Source of the DNA: JBFWUW01 sp050247075
GTDB taxonomy: Bacteria > Planctomycetota > Planctomycetia > Pirellulales > JBFWUW01
Direction: 5' to 3'
DNA length: 10,862 nucleotides
NCBI GenBank assembly: GCA_050247075.1
Contig: JBFWUW010000130.1
Span: 1 to 10,862 of the forward strand
Shown here: piece by piece, positions 6,956-10,862 of the stretch
Position numbering within the stretch: position 1 is the stretch's first letter
Layout of the letters: every line of letters starts with the position of its first letter
The notes under the pieces: generated by a model
Database searches by the model: none
Told to the model about the DNA's origin: nothing
What the model saw: only the letters and a program-made list of their open reading frames with translations
Made by a program: the position numbers and the translations under genes

Positions 6956-7987
6956 ATGGGACGAGAAACACAGCAAACTCCGGCTTGGGCGTCGTTGCGC
7001 TACGAAGAACTGCTCGACGTGCGAATGTCGGATTTGGGGCTGCGGATCAAGGGGACGGCGCTTGAAGAGCGGATTGCCCGACTGCACGACGAGTTAGAGC
7101 ATCGCCGAATACGGCTGAAGCCCCATTGTTGGCTTTCCGAGGAATGGTTCGCACCCGACGGCGTGCCGGGCATCGCCCTGCCGTTCTACCTGGCTCACCC
7201 GCGGCTAAAGGAACTCGAACGGCGGCAGATGCTGGCGGTCGAAGGGGGAACGCGTGACGAGTGTCTGCGGATTCTGCGCCATGAAGCCGGGCACACGGTC
7301 GAATCGGCTTATCGACTGAATCGCCGCAGCGAATGGCGGCGCGTGTTCGGCAGGGCCTCAAAGAAGTATCCCACATATTATAACATCCATCCGGCGAGCA
7401 AGGAATTCGTGCTGCACCTGGGTTCGTGGTATGCGCAGAGTCATCCGTCGGAGGATTTCGCCGAGACGTTCGCCGTGTGGCTGAAGCCCAACGGCGATTG
7501 GCGGCGGCGTTACACCGACTGGCCGGCGCGACGAAAGCTGGAATACGTTGACGCGTTGATGCACGAGCTGGCCGACGAGCCGCCGCCGGTCCGATCGCGA
7601 GAAACCGTTGATCCCCTGCACAAAATTCGCAAGACGCTCCGCGAACACTATCGCCGAAAACAACAGCTGTACCTGACCGAGTCGCCGGCCGTATACGACC
7701 GCGCCTTGCGCCGCATCTTCGGAGGCGATCCGCTTCGAGCGCGCGGCGAGCCGGCAGCCGCTTTCTTGCGGGCTCACCGCCGCGAGTTGCGCGAATCGGT
7801 GGCCCGCTTCGTTGGCGCGCATCCGTACGTTGTCGATCACCTGCTGTTGGAAATGCTCCTGCATGCGCGGCGGCTGGGCTTGCGTTGCCATCGGTCCAAT
7901 CGGACGACAAAACGTGCCGCCGAGGTTATGTTGATCTTACAAACGAAGCGATTCCTGCGAACGGGTCGTCACAAGTTGGCGTTATGA
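6956..7987 (+). CDS. Putative zinc-binding metallopeptidase (Peptidase_Mx-like)
   Basis: A predicted cytoplasmic gluzincin-like metalloprotease of 343 residues; no signal peptide or membrane helix. The zinc motif is HEAGH at 109-113 (LRILRHEAGHTVESAYRL) with E110 as catalytic base. A second motif, SWYAQSHPSEDFAETFAVWL (157-176), supplies the likely third ligand, E170 (or E166). The N-terminal block WASLRYEELLDVRMSDLGLR and WLSEEWFAPDGVPGIALPFY match what I recall of the family annotated as putative zinc-binding metallopeptidase (PF15887), so the ATG at 6956 is preferred to the one at 7025; its ribosome site (GGGAA, 10 bases away) is modest. The C-terminal third (about 215-343) is Arg-rich and helical. 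The stop overlaps the next start (ATGA at 7984-7987), so it is probably coexpressed with the ATP-grasp ligase. Substrate unknown. Confidence 0.85.
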   Translation: MGRETQQTPAWASLRYEELLDVRMSDLGLRIKGTALEERIARLHDELEHRRIRLKPHCWLSEEWFAPDGVPGIALPFYLAHPRLKELERRQMLAVEGGTRDECLRILRHEAGHTVESAYRLNRRSEWRRVFGRASKKYPTYYNIHPASKEFVLHLGSWYAQSHPSEDFAETFAVWLKPNGDWRRRYTDWPARRKLEYVDALMHELADEPPPVRSRETVDPLHKIRKTLREHYRRKQQLYLTESPAVYDRALRRIFGGDPLRARGEPAAAFLRAHRRELRESVARFVGAHPYVVDHLLLEMLLHARRLGLRCHRSNRTTKRAAEVMLILQTKRFLRTGRHKLAL

Positions 7988-9012
7988 GCGACAAGCGCGT
8001 CATCGTCTTGATGCACGAGGACCTGGTCCCTCCCGAGGCGGTCGCGCGCCCGGAAATCCTCGCCACGGCCGAGTGGAAGACCGAGTACGACGTGGTGACC
8101 GAACTTCGCAAACTCGGGCACGAAGTTCGAATGGTAGGAGTCGCTCGCGACCTCACGCCGATCCGCGATGCGATCGTCGATTGGAAGCCGCACCTCGCCT
8201 TCAACCTGCTCGAAGAGTTCCACGGCGTCGTGGTGTACGACCAGCACATGGCGGCCTACCTCGAACTCATGCGGCAGCCCTACTCCGGATGCAACCCTCG
8301 CGGGCTGATGCTCGCGCACGACAAGGTGTTGTGCAAGAAAATTCTCACTTACCATCGCATTGCGATTCCAGACTTCGCGCTGTTTCCGCGCGGGAAGAAG
8401 GTAGTCCGCCGCAAGAATCTGAACTTTCCCCTGCTCGTAAAGTCGGCCACGGAGGACGCCTCGCTGGGCATCGCGCAGGCGTCAGTCGACAGCAACGACG
8501 ACAAGCTGCAAGACCGTGTCGCGTATCTTCACGATCAGCTTTCCACTGACGCGCTCGTCGAGGAGTACATCGAAGGCCGCGAGTTGTACGTCGGCGTGCT
8601 CGGCAACTCCCGGCTGCGGACATTTCCGGTTTGGGAGATGTCGTTCACCGGCATGCCCGAAGGGACCGCCCACATCGCTACCGCCAAAGTGAAGTGGGAC
8701 CACAAATACCAGACGAAATACGGCATCACGACCGCGGCCGCCCAGCACTTGCCCAACGGCGCGGCCGAGCATCTCAACCGGCTCTCGAAGCGAATCTACA
8801 AGGCGCTCGACCTCAGCGGTTACGCCCGCATGGACTTTCGTCTGACGCCCGAGGGGAAGCTCTATGTGCTGGAGGCGAACCCGAACCCCAACTTGGCTCT
8901 CGGCGAAGACTTCGCCGAGAGCGCCGCCCATGCCGGCCTGAAATACGGCCAACTGCTGCAACAAATAGTCAACCTCGGCCTGCAGTACCGAGCCCAATGG
9001 AAACTGGCGTAA
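7984..9012 (+). CDS. ATP-grasp ligase related to D-alanine-D-alanine ligase
   Basis: A predicted cytoplasmic carboxylate-amine/peptide ligase of 342 residues that would activate a carboxylate as an acyl phosphate using ATP. The N-terminal pre-ATP-grasp domain (1-110) has LAFNLLEEFHG (71-81), like the D-Ala-D-Ala ligase segment ending HG. ATP-grasp features: DK at 113-114, FPLLVKSATEDASLGI (148-163, K153 for ATP phosphate), LVEEYIEGRELYVGV (191-205), and Mg ligands D284 (RMDFR), E297 and N299 (LEANPNPN). In D-Ala-D-Ala ligases the last motif is E.N..PG; here the Gly is absent, so another substrate than D-Ala is likely. The frame is open upstream to 7885, but the ATG at 7984 overlaps the peptidase stop by 4 bp and begins just before the first beta strand, so it is chosen. 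I do not assign it as ddl: true substrate and product are unknown. Confidence 0.88.
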   Translation: MSDKRVIVLMHEDLVPPEAVARPEILATAEWKTEYDVVTELRKLGHEVRMVGVARDLTPIRDAIVDWKPHLAFNLLEEFHGVVVYDQHMAAYLELMRQPYSGCNPRGLMLAHDKVLCKKILTYHRIAIPDFALFPRGKKVVRRKNLNFPLLVKSATEDASLGIAQASVDSNDDKLQDRVAYLHDQLSTDALVEEYIEGRELYVGVLGNSRLRTFPVWEMSFTGMPEGTAHIATAKVKWDHKYQTKYGITTAAAQHLPNGAAEHLNRLSKRIYKALDLSGYARMDFRLTPEGKLYVLEANPNPNLALGEDFAESAAHAGLKYGQLLQQIVNLGLQYRAQWKLA

Positions 9013-9625
9013 GAAACATGGTGAGTCTCCGGGTCGAAAAGGCAGAGATTCATCCGAGCGAGAGTGGTTGCCGTGTACTCTCCGCCTGATGTGCTTGCCA
9101 GTCCAATGTCAGGTTAAAACGACGTGGCAGCCGAGGATTCGACATGTCTTGCGGTTGGCGATCAGTTTGCGGAAGCCGAATTTGCGCCCGTCAACAATGG
9201 TGCGCACGGTGGAGACGAAGCGCACGACCGCGGTCACCACATCGTGCGAGGATCTGTACCGATGTAGCCTGATTGGCGAGAACTCTCGCACAAGACTCCC
9301 AAATGTTGTGGTCGTCAGCACTGCTTGCCGCCAGACGCCAGCCATCGCTAGGGCACGCATGCCGAGCGGGCGAGACGACATTGACGGTCGATGGAGCGGG
9401 CCACATGCGTCGCTGCCATCTCGTGGACGACATTATGGGCCAGATCGCCGACTCGTCTTGGGCGGAGTCGCTTCGTCCCAGGCCTTGTCCGAACCGCTTT
9501 GCGACTGCTTTCTGGGAAAGGCCCAATTGCAGGGCAAAGAGCAGCAAGAAGGTTTCGCTGGATCAGTATTAGTACGTCAGCCGAGGATTATCTCTACTTG
9601 CTGACCGGCACTTCTTCTGACGGTA
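9013..9625. other. Intergenic region, no convincing gene
   Basis: The 613 bp between the two convergent coding regions (ATP-grasp on plus, kinase on minus) contain open frames on both strands, the longest about 178 codons at 9068-9604, but none has a recognisable motif. A palindrome GAGAGT/ACTCTC at 9060-9082 (11-base loop, no T-run) lies 48 bp after the ATP-grasp stop and might weakly act as a terminator. The right copy of the 45-bp repeat is at 9275-9320. Decayed mobile DNA is possible; no transposase signature was seen. Confidence 0.5.
9275..9320 (+). repeat. Right copy of the 45-bp imperfect direct repeat
   Basis: Same strand as 6861-6905. The two copies share GGCGAGAACTC, then a variable 12-13 base stretch, then CCAAATGTTGTGG and GTCAGCA with one difference between them. 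In this copy the start makes a better hairpin (GCGAG-AACT-CTCGC, 9276-9289). Similarity stops abruptly on both sides. Confidence 0.75.
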
Positions 9626-10862
9626 TTAACGCACCAGCCGCAGAATGAGTCCCCACAGCGGGACGATAACAGCGGCAGAAAGACCAAGCGTGACGATGCT
9701 CAGCAGGACCAGACCGCGACGCATTTGGGCCAGCGGCTGGCCGATGATTTGTTGGTAGCTTTCTTGCACAATGACCGTCAGCCCCGTCTCTTGACCGCGA
9801 GCTTGGACGGGCAAGCGTGCGGCCAGCCACCGCCCGCCATACTTGGGGGCTACCAGGCCATACGGATCGCCGTAGTCCGGCTGCAACGCGTCACCCGTGT
9901 CAACGCGTAGTTGTGGCTCGCGCTGCGATCGATCGAGCAACTGCCGTCGGGGAGAGTCGGTCAGCGGACTGAGCCGCCGATCGTCCAGTTCGTTGAACAG
10001 CGGATGTTGCAGGATCAGTCCCTGGTGCGCGGGGCGCGAATCGATCAGTACGGCAAAGCTGCTGTTGATCTGGCCGTCGGCGTTGCCTGTTTGCGCGTTG
10101 CCTGGCAATCGGACAAACGAGCCCAGCCGCACCATCAGACCTAAGACACCCAGACAGCGAGGCGTTTTCGTGGGCGAATTGAGTATTGGAGTGGAGATGA
10201 CCACGACCCATTCGTCGGTAAACTCGCTCACGAAGGGAGGCGAAAGATACGTGTGACGCAGCGGAACATCCAGCGTTTCCGGGCGCCAGGTCTTGGGTTC
10301 GTCCTGGGCATGGCCATTATAGTACGCCCGCCAGGCATAGTTACGGCCAATCGTTTCACGACTCTCTTCGGGATGACGAGCAATTTGCAGACCGTCGGGC
10401 AGCAGCACAAACGAAGCAAAAATCTGCAAATCGCCGCCGAACTCGGCGTTCCACCGCTGTGTTGCCCGCCGCCAAGGACTGTCCACCAATTGCAGCCGCT
10501 GCGACTTGGACTCGTCATCCAAATACTGGCGGGTCGGGTCGCTGAGCAGGCGCGAGAGTTCAATCAGTTCCGGCTCGGCCAGCATGGTTTGTAAAGTCTC
10601 GATCAGCTTCGCATCGCGTGCGGCCTGCTCCGCCAGGTCGTAGTACCTGTCGAAATCGTTGCCGGCTTGCGCGGCAACGGACTCGGTGGTGAAGCGGACA
10701 TTGGCCAGTGCGCGTTCGGTCAGCGTGCGATCGGTTTCGACACGTTGATGTTCAAACCAGACCCACGCCAGCCCATAGGCCAGCAGCGCCACCAATAACA
10801 GGGCCGCCGAGAGCGTGGGACCGCGCGGGTTTTTGCGGCTCCAACGCCACAGGCGCTCGCCG
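9626..10862 (-). CDS. Membrane Ser/Thr protein kinase, C-terminal sensor part (5' end outside window)
   Basis: The frame is open to the right edge; reading to 10861 adds GERLWRWSRKNPRGP before the first membrane helix. This WRW-x-R-x-NP juxtamembrane pattern is what I know from planctomycete Pkn-type kinases between the cytoplasmic kinase domain and the membrane, so the kinase domain is inferred to lie beyond the window. Visible parts: membrane helix TLSAALLLVALLAYGLAWVW; a periplasmic domain of about 330 residues beginning with a long helix (FDRYYDLAEQAARDAKLIET) and containing Cache-like motifs (DGLQIARHP, GRNYAWRAYYNG, HTYLSPPFVSEF, EWVVVISTP); a second helix GLVLLSIVTLGLSAAVIVPL; then WGLILRLVR and TAA. 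Cache domains usually bind small ligands, so it probably senses an extracytoplasmic molecule. A TTG at 10795 would be an internal false start inside the membrane helix. Confidence 0.8.
   Translation of the reverse strand, partial: GERLWRWSRKNPRGPTLSAALLLVALLAYGLAWVWFEHQRVETDRTLTERALANVRFTTESVAAQAGNDFDRYYDLAEQAARDAKLIETLQTMLAEPELIELSRLLSDPTRQYLDDESKSQRLQLVDSPWRRATQRWNAEFGGDLQIFASFVLLPDGLQIARHPEESRETIGRNYAWRAYYNGHAQDEPKTWRPETLDVPLRHTYLSPPFVSEFTDEWVVVISTPILNSPTKTPRCLGVLGLMVRLGSFVRLPGNAQTGNADGQINSSFAVLIDSRPAHQGLILQHPLFNELDDRRLSPLTDSPRRQLLDRSQREPQLRVDTGDALQPDYGDPYGLVAPKYGGRWLAARLPVQARGQETGLTVIVQESYQQIIGQPLAQMRRGLVLLSIVTLGLSAAVIVPLWGLILRLVR

Noticed and set aside
7047..7910. 287-codon open frame antisense to the metallopeptidase
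   Set aside because: Shadow of a gene with clear zinc motifs; low-complexity Arg/Ala-rich product.
9068..9604. 178-codon plus-strand frame, and minus-strand frames at 9109-9381 and 9191-9547, as possible small or broken genes
   Set aside because: No domain, no ribosome binding site, and they cross the 45-bp repeat. Shared words between these and frames at 6670-6921 come only from that repeat. A decayed element cannot be excluded.
10793..10795. TTG as the start of a 389-aa membrane protein
   Set aside because: The frame continues without a stop to the right edge and encodes the kinase juxtamembrane motif, and the TTG lies within the membrane helix.

Overview
The window looks like chromosomal DNA of a planctomycete (Pirellulales or Gemmatales type). 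This is inferred from the high G+C, a Ser/Thr kinase with the planctomycete-style juxtamembrane motif ERLWRWSRKNP, the KDDGGRMKDE-type tail on Cas1, and the peptidase and ATP-grasp gene pair. No rRNA or tRNA gene is visible, so the taxon is inference.

Left two thirds (1-6384): one compact, complete-looking type II-C CRISPR-Cas locus. An array of eight identical 36-bp repeats and seven spacers (18-514, probably running off the left edge) lies next to a minus-strand operon cas9 (6188-2073), cas1 (1947-934), cas2 (937-566). There is no csn2 or cas4. Just upstream of cas9, on the opposite strand, is a tracrRNA gene that can be read directly: a TTGACA-N17-TACGAT promoter, a 35-nt anti-repeat that begins where transcription should begin, two short hairpins and a strong intrinsic terminator ending at 6384. 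The anti-repeat's strand fixes the array as transcribed left to right, towards the 3' end of cas2. Cas9 is 1371 residues, about as long as SpyCas9 and much longer than usual II-C enzymes, with every catalytic residue present.

Middle (6385-9625): about 570 bp without a convincing gene but with several repeats and hairpins; then a two-gene operon, a zinc metallopeptidase of the Peptidase_Mx type and an ATP-grasp ligase related to D-Ala-D-Ala ligase, joined by a 4-bp ATGA overlap; then about 610 bp without a convincing gene. An imperfect 45-bp direct repeat (6861-6905 and 9275-9320) flanks this gene pair.

Right end (9626-10862, minus strand): the C-terminal part of a membrane Ser/Thr protein kinase. 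Its juxtamembrane region, first membrane helix, a periplasmic Cache-like sensor domain and second membrane helix are inside the window; the kinase domain would lie beyond the right edge.

The strongest observations are the fully resolved tracrRNA gene with matching array orientation, the large and unusual Cas9, the insertion in Cas1, and the repeat-flanked peptidase-ligase pair, whose pathway I cannot name.
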